DNA of 64,000 nt from contig CM043945.1 in the NCBI GenBank assembly GCA_014529385.2, positions 91,091,112 through 91,155,111 on the forward strand. The letters run 5' to 3'. Positions 22,476 to 33,682 of this stretch are shown in pieces (the stretch's first letter is position 1; every line of letters begins with the position of its first letter). Below the pieces are notes generated by a model. The model did no database searches, was not told where the DNA came from, and was given only the letters and a program-made list of their open reading frames with translations. This DNA comes from Adiantum capillus-veneris. Taxonomy: Eukaryota > Streptophyta > Polypodiopsida > Polypodiales > Pteridaceae. Position numbers and translations under genes: made by a program.

Positions 22476-24446
22476 AAGTGGGGTTTTTTGATCGGGAAAA
22501 GTAGAAGTGTTTTTAGAAAGAAGGGTTCCGAGATTGGGCGCATTCATCCAACATATCAATGGTCTAGGTAGGTGCGCAAGGTCCGTGTTGGTTTTCAGTA
22601 AATTAGTGAGGGGTTGGTTAATGGAACGAGATAAGTTTAGATGGCGGATTTGAGGTGAGAAGGGAATCTTGATGATGGTAGGAGAAGGTTTGGTTATGAA
22701 CAATTTTTGAAGGAGAAAGGGTCTTAGATCGTAGGACAGGTAGAGAAAGCAAGCTTTTAACAGGGGAGAGGGATATCCTTTTGCTCTAAGCCTAGCATAA
22801 CAGAGGTTACATATAGAGATAAAGCCTGAAAGAGAGCTTTCCCTGATAATGTACCTCTTAAGCTCTGAGAGAATAAAAGCAATTTTTTGGTGAGTAGGGT
22901 GCCAAGATTGCCAAGGGATATAATTGTAGGAGTTAAGTTTTTTTTGGTGACAATGGGTATCAAGGATCCCAGAAGTGAAAAAAGAGGGTCCTTTGAAAAA
23001 TTGGATGTCCAAAATAAAAGATTCTTGAGATGAGATAGAAATAGAAATTTTGATATGTTCTTGGAGTGGGTGTCCATATTTTTGGAGGAGCTTGCTTAAG
23101 CTAGAGCGAGGACTGTTCCAAATTCCAAAGGGATCATCTATAAATCGCTTGAAGTAGAAAAGGGAAGGGGAAGATAAGAGATCCATGCCTTCTTCCAAAA
23201 AGCAAAGGAAAAGACAAGCATACACAACTGCAAAATTTGACCCCATGGCAGTGCCTTTAATTTGGTGCCAAAACTCTCCATTGAAAGAGAGATAATGGTG
23301 GTTGAGGATAAGAGAGGCTAAGGACAAGATGAATTTGACTTTAGGGGGAGAAAAAAACCCCTGGATGGAACTTTTAAGGGCAGCCTTCGCGGATGGGGAT
23401 ACTCGGGTAGAGAGATTCAACATCAAAGGTGAAGAGGATAATATTGGGAGGAAAAGACGTAGAAGCTAAGTCTAAAACAAGAGAGTGAGAGTCTTTAAGG
23501 TGCTGTGTTTTAGACAAGAGAAAGGGGTATAGTTGTGTATGGAGCCACTTCGAGGCGTTCTCCAAGATGTAACCTTTGTAAGAGCAGATAGGTCAGCCTA
23601 CGAGGATGGGTTTGTGGATATTAGGTAAAAGGAAGAACGGGCACGGCTTGGGGTTTTCAAGTGAGGAGGAGAGGATAAACACTTTTTCATTGTAGGAAAG
23701 AAGAGAGTAATTGGTGACGATGGAGGAAAGGAGGGATTGCACAAAGGGAGGGGGTCCATAAGGTGACGGAAAGCTTCATTATAGTACCAAAACTTAGAAA
23801 GGATAACAGGTCCTAGATTTTTATCTGCTGGTTTGATAATGATGTTGCGATCATTTCTTAAGGATAAGATGGAATTCATTAAAAGAGGTTTGGAGTGAAA
23901 AGGAGGAAGAGAGGATAGAAGGGGTTTTAGAAGAGAAGAGATAAGACTAAAGGTTTGGTTAAGAGTTGTGGAGGGAGAAGGAGGATTCCAAAGAGGATTC
24001 GGGATAGAAAAAGGAGAGGGAGGAAGAGAGGGTTCTTTATTAAAAAACATTTTAAGCTGCAAACCTCTTTCTAAATTAGAATAAGCTTGAAGAATAGAGG
24101 ATAGGGGGGGTGGGGGAGAGGGGGGAATATAATTGAGCCCAAGGCCGACAAGCCTTTGTTCAGAGGGAGAGAGAGAACGATTAGAAAGGTTATGGAAAGA
24201 GAGGTTGGTAACCTTGTGCTCAAGGGAAAACGTGGTAATTTTGCTAAGAGTCAAAATCTTAAAAATGTATGGGTTAGTGAGGGGTAGCCAAAATTTACAA
24301 CGTTTTCTTCCTATGTAGGGGGGATGGGCAAGAAGAGGGAACAAACATGGAGGAGGAGTCCAAATATGCGGAAAGAGAGGGGTACGAGAGAAGAGCAAAT
24401 GGACCCAACTGGTAGGGTGCTCTTTCGCTACTTCTCTCTCCTCCAT
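22341..24446 (-). pseudogene. Penelope-like element reverse transcriptase (frameshifted)
   Basis: Three minus-strand frames form one Penelope-type reverse transcriptase that copies element RNA into DNA. Segment 24446-23598 has the N-terminal NLSFHNLSNRSLSPSEQRL box and NIIIKPADKNLG. Segment 23565-23374 has the catalytic motif A region LFTFDVESLYPSIP. Segment 23426-22341 has QIKGTAMGSNFA, motif C as RFIDDPFGIW (about 23130-23150), the LDIQFF and later HPTHQK segments, and an APNLGTLL box near the C-terminus. Both catalytic aspartates of motif C are present. Frames change near 23590 and 23410, so this copy is broken. No GIY-YIG endonuclease pattern is visible after the APNLGTLL box; the tail is Pro/Ser-rich over a GA/G tract. 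That fits endonuclease-lacking types or a truncated copy. The flanking direct repeats support an element boundary. Confidence 0.82.
22441..22475. repeat. (GA)n plus poly-G compound tract
   Basis: A GA run followed by about 11 G inside the 3' part of the Penelope-like ORF. It gives the Ser-Leu and Pro runs in the reading frame. Confidence 0.9.
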
Positions 24447-24747
24447 TGCAAGTTTTTTGAAGCTTTAGGTACGCTATACTTAGGATGCACATGCTTGGGT
24501 TGCGGTGCGGATGAGTTGAGGGGGTAATGGGGAGTTTTGAGTAAAGTGGGTAAGGGGGTGATGCTTGATGAGGAAGGAGAAGGGCATGACTTTTTTGGAG
24601 AGGTTAACATGGGAGGATTGAAGGCGGGGGTAGTATTGCAAGGGTGGCCTAATGGGGGAGAGGGCTTGGGCTTTCTAAAGCGTTGATAGGTGAAATTTTC
24701 ATAGGAAGATTTATTTAAAGGGAGAGGCTTCTTGAAAGGTTGCCGGG

Positions 24748-25590
24748 TAATTAATGATTTTTGTTTATTGTTCTAGAGAGAGGTGATTCACAACTTAGCT
24801 AAAACGTAATTAGATTAAGAACAGTTAAAACCGAATTAAGCAAAAAGATTAGGGTTTCTACAGGTTACCTCTGAGTAAATCTGTGTTTGACAAAAACCGG
24901 CTACAACAGTAGCAAGCAGTAACTTAGGTGTGTTGAGGCCGTGACGATGATGGTAACAGATCTGTGTTTGGGAGGTCGCGACAGCAGTCCTTCTGTTGAA
25001 GGTTGTGGCGATGGCTTCGCATAGTTTTGTGTGCGCGTCGCAACGATGGCGTAGAACTGTATGCGTAGGGAGAGAGAGACAGAGAAAGACAAGCTCTGTG
25101 CAGGTTTCTGTGTAGGTTTCGAGCAAGAAACGAGAGAGAGAAAGAGAACGACAGCGCGGAAAAAATTGTGGTAGAGAGAGAAAGAGAGAGATAAGGTTAG
25201 TTAGGTTAGGTTAGAAATTCAAAATTCGAATTTTGAATGTAGGGGTTGTTCTCACGGGTTTGCAGTCGAAATTACTAGAGTTCTAAGCTTTGTGCGAAAA
25301 TGAGACATAGCTCGTCGGCTCCGAAATTGAAAGAGCTTTAAAAAAAAAAAAAGTATTACAATAGCGAGCGAATCTTGCAAATTTTTTTGAGATAAGCAGT
25401 GGGGGGTAGGGTGGTACAACAACAATTTAAAATGAAATCGTATCACCCTGATTTTGCGAAAGAGGATAGAGATAAAGGAGATGGGGGGTGGGGTGGTAGA
25501 GCAAACAATTTCACACCAAACGCGTTTGGCTTTCATTAGCTCATCAGTGGTGTAAACAAAAGGGAGGATATGGAGGGGGTATAAATAATG
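24748..25590 (-). repeat. Direct repeat, right copy, flanking the Penelope-like element
   Basis: The partner of 21260-22140, in the same orientation and 3488 bp apart. It lies upstream of the reverse transcriptase in the element's own orientation. The two copies differ by scattered substitutions and by short A-run indels, so they are not recent identical copies. Both contain a 'ggttagttaggttaggttag' string that is not a canonical plant telomere repeat. Confidence 0.8.
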
Positions 25591-25885
25591 AAGAGTATGA
25601 AAAAAAAAAAAGTTGGTGCAAGGATTTGTCAATGTCCATATCTTTGTAGTACGAGTGGAACGACACCTATGAAGCAAAATTTGACTTCAGAATCAAAATC
25701 TACATAGTAAAAAATACACTAAAAATAGCTACATTAAAAAAAAATTATCCCGAAAATTATGCGTTATTTTTTGTCCAATATCAATAAGTGTATTTGAAAA
25801 CCCATTATGACAAAGTTTGTCGTAGTGTAAAAATTATTTTTTAATTACTTTTTAATTATTTTTTTAATTTATACCACTTGCGGAT
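25591..25885. other. AT-rich boundary sequence
   Basis: No gene. It separates the right direct repeat from array F. Confidence 0.5.
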
Positions 25886-25889
25886 ATCC

Positions 25890-27185
25890 CTTGAATGGCC
25901 AAAATTATTATGAAGACACCTCAGCCACCCCTGGGCTCACACCATAGGACGGCAATGTTGGAGGTCAAGGATCAAAGCGTGCACTCAGTTCCATTTGAAA
26001 ATCCTATGTCCTAGGGTTTTCTTCTTCTATCTTGTGAGATCCTTGTGGCCCTACGGTGGCAATGTGAAAGCTTGTCGACCTAGGGCCATAGGGTGGCAAT
26101 GTATAAGCTCAAGAGCCATAAGTTGCCCTATATTCCATTTGGAAATACTATGGCCCTAGGGTTTAGGGGCGACAATAGATAAGCTCCAATACATAGCCCT
26201 ATGTTCCAATTGGAGATCCTATGGCCCTAGGTCCATGACAATGTATAAGCTCAAGAGCCATACGTTGCCCTACTTTGTAGTTGGAGATCCTATGGCCCTA
26301 GGGTCATGGGGTGGCAATATGTAAGCTCAAGGGCCATAGGGTGCCACATGTCCCATATGGAGATTCTATGGCCCTAGGGCCATGGGGTGGCAATGTATAA
26401 GCTCAATGGCCATACATTGCCTATGTTCCATTCGGAAATCCTATGGCCCTAGGGTAATGGGGTGGCAATGTGTAAGCTCAAGGGACATACATTGCCTATG
26501 TTCCATTGGAAATCCTATGGCTCTAGGGCCATGGGGCTGCATTGATATCTTGGCCACCCTTGAACCCGCACCCTTGAGCTTAGGGGCCTTAGGTTCTCTT
26601 ATTGTATGTTGTGAGATCTTGTGGCCCTAGGGCCATAGGGTGGCAATGTATAAGCTCAAGGGACATACATTGCCTATGTTCCATATAGAGATCCTATGGC
26701 CCTAGGGCTGCATTGATATCTTGGACACCTTTGACATCGTGGCCATATCTTTTTGTATGTTTTGAAGTCTTGTAGCCCTAGGGCCATAGGGTGTCAATGC
26801 TCACACCCTTGGGCTTAGGGCCATAGGTTGTCTTTTTGTATGTTTTGAAGTCTTGTGGCCCTAGAGCCATAGGGTGTCAATGCTCACACCCTTGGGCTTA
26901 CGGACATAGGTTGTCTTTTTGTATGTTTTTAAGTCTTGTGGCCCTAGGGCCATAGGGTGTCAATGTATAAGCTCAAGGGCCATACGTTGCCCTATGTTCC
27001 ATTTGGAAATCCTATAGCCCTAGGGTCATGGGGTTGCAATGTATAAGCTCAAGGGCCATACATTGTCGTATGTTTCATATGCCAACCCTATGGCCCTAGG
27101 GTCATGGGGTTGCAATGTATAAGCTCAAGGGCCATACATTGTCGTATGTTTCATTTGGAGATCTTATGGCCCTAGGGTCATGGGG
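25890..27185. repeat. Palindromic-core array F (85-bp unit)
   Basis: Units of about 85 bp reading 'tggcaatgtataagctcaag', 'ggccatacattgcctatgtt', 'ccatttggaaatcctatggc' and 'cctagggtcatgggg'. A second unit type carrying 'ttttgtatgttttgaagtct' occurs three times near 26750-26940. It is the fifth spacer subfamily of the same palindromic core in this window. Confidence 0.88.
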
Positions 27186-27192
27186 TGCCATA

Positions 27193-27318
27193 GGATGTAT
27201 ATATACTTGACATGAAACTCTCTATGGCCCTAAGGCCATAGGATGTATATATACTTGACATGAAACTCTCTATGGCCCTAAGGCCATAGGATGTATATAT
27301 ACTTGACATGAAACTCCG
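27193..27318. repeat. Near-perfect 48-bp tandem repeat
   Basis: A 48-bp unit beginning 'ggatgtatatatacttgaca' is repeated at 27193, 27241 and 27289 without visible mismatches until the third copy breaks off near 27315. Each unit contains the CTATGGCCCTAAGGCCATAG palindrome. The identity marks this as the youngest amplification in the palindromic family here. Confidence 0.92.
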
Positions 27319-27600
27319 TGAGGTGATCTCGAGGACAACCCTATGGCCTTCAGGCTTTAGGGAGCTAATATAGAGCAAATATGATTTATACCGGCATAGA
27401 GAGCTATGGCCCTGGTGCCATAGCAAAACAATGAGGGTTTTTTGGAAACAATGAGGGCGCCTTGTGGTCTAGGGGCCATAGGAAGTCAATATAGATCATA
27501 GAGCATAGACAATAGAGCATAGAGCACAAAGAGATTCTTAGTAGCATAGAGGGAACCCTATGACCTTCAGGCCACAGGGTGCTTCTCATGAAACACCCAC
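27319..27600. repeat. Decayed palindromic-core units in inverted orientation
   Basis: Phrases typical of array D, such as 'tagagcatagacaatagagc' and 'agggaaccctatgaccttca', occur here as reverse complements of those at 16.3-17.9 kb. So a piece of array D type is inverted next to the 27.6-kb gene. Confidence 0.7.
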
Positions 27601-27689
27601 ATACATACTTGTTATGCTTTATGCTACGTAAATCAATATAATCTGCAAGCGGTTTGTTTAACAATTATTCTTGCAATCTTCTTGCAGGT

Positions 27690-30600
27690 ATGGCTAATTT
27701 CAATCATGGTGATAGAGTGTGTATGTTTGTAGCGACACAAAAGGTTGCCATTGGGACTGTATTTGAAATAAATCCAAGTGCATATTGTTATGGCATGCTT
27801 ATTGGGGAAGGCAATGTATCAGTGTCAGTTGATTTGTGTTTTGAAAAGAAAACACTCATCCCTTTTCCAACAATGGATGCATTGACAGTGGGAGATGCTT
27901 TTCATAGTATTGTGAAATGGAGGAGTGGGTTGTTGCAACATATAAATGAGATGCAGTACAAAGGGTCTTCTATGCATGAGGCTGACAAAGCAGAAGGAGC
28001 ATTGGATGCACAATGTAATGGAATGAGCTACAGAGAGGTTTGGAAGGATAAGAGGGTTCAACTTTGGGATGAAAGCAAAACACATGTATTAGCGGAAGGG
28101 GTTGTCATGTACGTGTGTCCATTTGACTCTGTAAACTTTGGTGAGCTAGGTGAAGATAACATTGGTATTGGTATCGAAACATCCTATGCAGATGAGGCTA
28201 CTATTTCTGCAGAAGCTAGTGTATGCAGCATTAATCTAGTTTGTTGGCCTATCAAGAGAGTGACAACTATGGATGGAAAAGAATTGTTATGCTATGAGGA
28301 TCTACATGCTATGCATGCGTTACAAGACACATGCATTGAATTAGCTTATTTGGTAGAGCCTATTTCAAAAAAGCGGAAATATTGCTTTGTAAATAGGAAG
28401 CCAAAAATGTCAATGAAAGCTTCTAAGAGATCCAATCAAGCATCTCTAGCATCTGTCCAGCTTGTTTCAACCATAGATTGTTGTTCCAAAAGGTGTTGTC
28501 AATATGCCAATCGAGATAAGGTCATGGCTATGCGCAATGAATTTTGGGGACAGAGTTTGCAAAATAGAACAAACTATATGTATGATACAATGTTGACTGC
28601 ATGGCGTGAGAACAAAACAACTACAAAGACATGCTATGTGTTTTCTTTTAATGGCAGTGAGGTTTGCAGTAGAGCTTGGTACGAAATTCATGGCATTCCA
28701 AAAACTTCATTTTATCGTTACCGTGAACATTTTGAGAATGGGGTTAGACGCTCAGTGCATGGTAATGATGGTGTCATGAGAAAAGGAAGAGACCATATAG
28801 AAATGGGAAGGGCATTGATGCGCTCTTTTGTTGATGAAAACTCGGAGAGAATTCCACATAAGAGTAGAACCATGGAAGATGGTACTAGGGAAACTTTGCT
28901 TGCAATACCAAACATGTACAAGCAAGTAGACATTTTACATGATGTCAATAAAACACTTGACAGTATGAGTCTCAAGCCAATGTCTAGAACGACATTCAAT
29001 AGGATTTGGAATACAGAGTTTGCTAATGTGACATTGTCAAAAACAAGTGAGTTCTCCAAATGTGTTGTGTGTAGTCGGATAAAGTCTCAACTAGAGTCAA
29101 CAAAGGATGACGAGATGATTGCACGTTTGAAGGATGAACGTCGAATTCACATGTTGCAACAACAAAGTTGTAGGAATGTGTACTACACCTGGCGTAAGTT
29201 CTCCCAGTTGCAAAAGGATAAGTATTTATGCATTATACATGATAAAATGGATCAAAAAAAGACAGCAATACCTAGGTTGTGTGTGAACTCAAAAGATTAT
29301 GCGAATGCGTATCAATTGCAAGTATCATTAACAGGTATGATAACACATGGACATGGTCATGGAATGTATGGTCACTTCTCACTTAATGGTCTATGGCCTT
29401 CATATCCCAATGCTACAATTGGTTCCCTTGCATTATGCTTACAGAATCTGGAAAGAACAGAAAACCATGGACAAGGAGATTTATGCCATGACTGTATGCC
29501 ACGCAGCAATGTAACGTTATTCAATGCATTGAACTCAAGGAGACCTCTAGACCTCCAAAACAAAATGAAGCAAGAGCGTGAGAGGAATGCATCAACAATG
29601 ACACCACCGTTGGCCATCCAGGGATGTAATGAAGAGATTGTACACATACAATCAACTTCCTCTCAATGTGTTGTGGATACCATATCCACTCCTGTATTTC
29701 AAAAATTGCATGAGAATCTTTTGCTATAGCTAGATAGTTGTGCAGGAGAGAATAAAAATCGATATTTGTTTGCATACTTATCCTTGTTAGTAGCAAAAGG
29801 AGTTTTCAAAACCGTGCATTTGGGATTCTTAATGGTGGGTCATACACATGAGGACATAGATGCAATGTTTAGTAGGTTCTCAGAAATATCGCGAACAGGA
29901 ATGACATTCACTTTTCCACATCTGATGGAACATTTTCAAAAATGTGAAAGCTTAGCTCCAGCACCATTTTTGATGACACAAGTTCCCGACTTTAAATCCT
30001 TTGTGCAAGGGTACATGTGTGATGGACAAGATGCTCTAGTCGGACAATCTAAGCCACTTCAATTTCGTTTCTATATGCAAGGTGAAGTCCTAGTAATGCA
30101 GTACAAAATTCATCCCAAATCACTCGATTGGATGCCAAAGGAGTCGGGAATTGAGTCGTGGAAAAAAGATGACTAGGGAAAACCAAAATTACCAACAGGC
30201 TGTCCAGGTGTGGTACCTATAGTAGACTATGTGAGAGATAGTCCGCTTGTTATTCAAGGATTAAGTCATATCTTGAATTTTGGAAAAGATGTTCTCTATT
30301 AAAGGGAAAGGACCATGACTCCACAAAATACATGGAGCCTATTATCACTTATTGGAAAAACATAATCAATGAGCTTGAACAACCAACCAATAAACACATT
30401 GGTGAATATACAACATTTTGGCCAAAGACTATAGGGAGTCATAGAATGCAAGAGATAGAGGAAGACAGAGATGAGTTTCAAGGATATGAAGAATTGAATG
30501 ATCACTATGTTGGTCCTCAAAGTGCAAGGCCACAAGAGGCCTTTAGGCCTCAAATTGATGTAAGAAAAAGGGATCTTGTTCTTATGAGACCCGCAAATCC

Positions 30601-30913
30601 TGAATATCCGATATGGCTAGGAGTGGCAGAGTCAAACGTTGATGTAGACAAATCATCTCCTAACTACAAGAAAGTTATGATTCAGTATTGGGCACCAAAA
30701 CATCGAAAGCGAAATCCCACAATCCAAGAACAGTATGAGGATTGTTGGAAAAAGAGTTGGTGCTGCAATCTTGCTGACCCAAAGCGCTGGGAGTGTGTTG
30801 ATACAATTGTATGGTCATGGACTCCAAGGGGTGGAAGAATTGTGGAAACAATCAAGATCCCATCAAATGTCATGGAGAAGGCACAGGCTAGCTTAATAGG
30901 AGAAATTGAATAG
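27690..30913 (+). pseudogene. DUF7869-type, RNase-H-like transposase-related gene
   Basis: The main frame runs from ATG 27690 (after a cttgcag acceptor) to a TAG at 29727-29729, then continues in the same frame to 30176, and in another frame at 30332-30913. The N-terminal part (GDRVCMF to about 28290) resembles plant plug domains upstream of transposase-like regions. A Cys-rich CCSKRCCQY box lies near 28480. The core shows IHDKMDQKKTAIPRL near 29225, LDSCAGENKNRY at 29730-29765 and VGHTHEDID at 29835-29861. These three acidic blocks match the pattern of DUF7869 proteins and would fit an RNase-H-like catalytic triad. The C-terminal segment has PIWLGVAESN and VMIQYWAPK, as in relatives. The amber falls where relatives have Gln (LQLD), so CAG became TAG. 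Further stops at 30174 and 30298 and a frame change mean this copy is probably dead unless spliced. Confidence 0.75.
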
Positions 30914-30954
30914 CATTTCATATCTCGATCATTGTTTTATTTCCCCAGCTAATG

Positions 30955-31225
30955 TATGATTTTATGAAGTATTTTTAAACACCCACATAAAAATAAAAAT
31001 TCTAAAAGGTGTTTCTCAATACCACCATTTTCTTGGGAATCTATCTCTTTTATGAAGTGTTTTGAAACACCCACATAAAGATAAAAATTTTAAAAGGTGT
31101 TTCCCAACACCACCTTTTCTTGAGAATCTATCTCTTTTATGAAGTGTTTTGAAACACCCACATAAAAATAAAAAATTTAAAAGGTGTTTCTCAACACCAC
31201 CATTTTCTTGAGAATCTATCTCTTT
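30955..31225. repeat. Three tandem copies of an 87-88 bp repeat
   Basis: Units start near 30961, 31049 and 31136 and share 'gaagtgttttgaaacaccca', 'aaaaggtgtttctcaacacc' and 'ttcttgagaatctatctc'. Each contains inverted GTGTTTTGAAACAC and GGTGTTTC parts. The array lies between the 3' end of the DUF7869-type gene and the next gene. Confidence 0.9.
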
Positions 31226-31329
31226 GTCACATTCCCAAATTAAATGAAATTTTTCCAAATTTAATGGGAAATAGGAATCCATAGGCGTTGAAATTAGTCC
31301 CAAAGTTGTGGGATTTTCCCATTTCATCT

Positions 31330-31485
31330 AAAATGGTGTTGTGCATTGAATGTTATTCTTCTCCTCAGTTTCGCGTCTCTCTTGCTTTCCGCCTGCGCGC
31401 AGTCTCTTTCCTTGAGCTCTCTTCCATTTGCTCCACTCTTGCGCTCTCCTCTGTTTTGAGCTTTCTCATTCACCAAGTCATCTCA
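31330..31485 (+). promoter_or_regulatory. Pyrimidine-rich 5' leader of the next gene
   Basis: About 150 bp before the ATG at 31486 are strongly pyrimidine-rich (many ctctc and tttcc strings), which suits a plant 5' leader. A GA/CT-rich stretch also lies upstream of the second copy of this gene at 47.6-48.1 kb. No clear TATA box was identified. Confidence 0.4.
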
Positions 31486-33533
31486 ATGTCATTATCATTT
31501 TCACACAGAACTCAGAAGAGGAATCAAAATGATGTGTATCATATGTATATCGAACTGTCCAAAGAATACGAGCCCCTCCACAAGAAGAATAAGCGAGGCA
31601 TTCTTTCCAAAGCTTCAAAAGAGAACGTCAGATTTCAAGGTAAAAAAAGCGTCGATCTTTGGGTGGATGGCATGATCTATCCTGAGCATCCTATCACCAA
31701 CTCAACTCCACCGTTCAGAAACATAACGTCATTGCTGAACTATGTAGGAGACGGTTATTCTGGTTTATATGGCTACACAAAGCATTTGGCGGCCAGAAGT
31801 GATATTCTTAAGCTTGAGAGAGACCTTGCACACAAAGAAAACTTTTGCTTGAAGCAAACTGTGACAGAGTGCGCTCAGCAACTGAAAGGCAAGGACGAAA
31901 GCATCACGCAGCTCACGCAGGATCTCATAGAAAAAAATACTGTCTTGGGTCCTCGGTTAAGAGAACGACGCTTACGAGACATTGAACAGCTGAAGGTTGG
32001 TTCTGGGGGTTTGAAGAAGAGGGTTAAAGCAATCAAGTAAGATTATCATTCAAGCAGGTTTAATTCATCTTTACATTTGTAGTTTTATATCTTACTTTTC
32101 ATATTTATGCTTAGATCGTTGCTACATCCTTAGTCAAATATTGATAGCAACACACCAACTTCTTCAATTCCTTATGGTCTCATACTAAAACGCAAAGATG
32201 TCGTCGGACTTTTGGATGATAAGTGCTACTGTAAGATTGTTGCTAAGCAACTTGACACTCTTTTGAAACAGAATCAACTCCAAACACGTGATGTTCAGTC
32301 AATTCTGGATGAAGCCGGAATATCCAACAAAGGTTATTCTGCAATTTTTAGGTATGTCTGGTGTTTGAATCAATTGTCTTCACCTGTCAAATCAAATGTC
32401 TGCAATTTTTAGGTATATTGGATATGTGTAGCATTTGAAAACTTGAAAATAGTCCATTTACTTAATTTTCTATTTACAGAACTATGCAGCAACAAAGTAA
32501 GAAGTTCAATCTCAAGCACACCTTGCTGCCAAATCCTTTCTCCATTCAAAAGACAAGACTGGAGGTCAACCAGGAAGTGCTTCGGACATTGGGTACTCCT
32601 TTTCACATTGAAGCAATGTACAGATCGCCATCAACAGAAGAAGTGGTCTATGACAAATACAATAATATATTTTATGATTTAGTAGCTTTGCAGACATATA
32701 TTGTTCAATTGTTCGAGGTTTCTCAAGAGGAATTTAATGGAGTTTTGAAGTTTGTGCTTAAACTGGATGAGTGCGAGCTAGTGAAAGAGACAAAGGTTGA
32801 GCGTGTCAAAATAACACTTATGAATAGAGCATTAGATGAAAGCATTGCTTCAGATGACCCTAGAAACTTTAGCGTGCAATCCCAAAACAATATTTTCTTA
32901 TTAGCCATATTCAAGGTTTGATATCAACAAGTTTTTGCTTTAAAAAATGGTTAGACATGTTTCATATTATTGGTTTGGTTTTCCCATTTCAGGTGCCTGC
33001 AAAGAATTTCGATATTCTTAACTGGGTTTTCCATCAAACAAGTATTCCTGAAGTCATAAGCGAACAGAAAAATGAAAAGACACTCGATGTATTAGGCATG
33101 GGTTCATACACAGTAGAGTGGCATATGGTTGGAGATCTCAAAACCCTAAAATGTATGTACAACATCTCAAAAGGAGCAACAAGTAAAAGCCCTTGTTTGT
33201 ATTGCATGGGAGGAGTCATTGGTCTTGAAAAAAGAAATTGGAGGAGAGCACCGGACAGGCACTTGCAGGACCTTAACTTCTGCCCAGTGTTGGATATTCC
33301 ACTATCCAGAGTACATATTTGTACGATGCATGCACTCTACAGAATCATTGAGAAACTTATGTTTTTGTACATTTGTTTTTCTTGGACCACTCGGCCAAGC
33401 AATGAGATTCGCAAGCAAACGACGTAAGAAGGAAATATGGGAGGCATCTTCTGCGGCATCGCGACATGCAGAGTGGCAACTTCAAAAAGAACGCATTGAA
33501 AAAACTTGGACAACTCCGACCCAAGTTGTTTGA
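31486..33533 (+). CDS. Coiled-coil / CxYC-HxCxMHA protein, four exons, family unknown
   Basis: I do not recognise a named family. Exon 1 starts at ATG 31486 (MSLSFSHRTQ) and has the box SVDLWVDGMIYPEHP, then PFRNITSLLNYVGDGYSGLYG, then a charged coiled coil to about 32000. Exon 2 (about 32150-32351), exon 3 (32480-32915) and exon 4 (from 32993) are bounded by GT/AG sites; exon 2/3 joins in phase as AIFR-TMQQQ. Exon 4 holds TVEWHMVGDLKTLKCMYN, a CLYC knuckle and VHICTMHALYRIIEKLM near 33310-33360. A frame change near 33385 leads to a lysine/arginine-rich end at 33533. A second, rearranged copy at 46.2-47.5 kb shares both the first and last boxes and has a further C-terminal domain that is missing here, so this copy is probably 3'-truncated. 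Copy number suggests a mobile gene. Confidence 0.65.
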
Positions 33534-33682
33534 GACTTCCTAAAGATAGTGCATTGTAACACAATATAATTTTTTGTGCCAAGAGAAGACAACCAGTCAC
33601 AAAAGTGAGAAACATAATGTACTCATTGTTTTGATAGAAAATGTACTATTTTTTGGCATCGACAATATACATTGGAGCTTCT

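Noticed and set aside
29727-29729. Stop-codon readthrough or RNA editing repairing TAG to CAG.
   Set aside because: Fern U-to-C editing acts in organelles, and other stops and a frame change follow in the same gene, so mutation is the simpler explanation.
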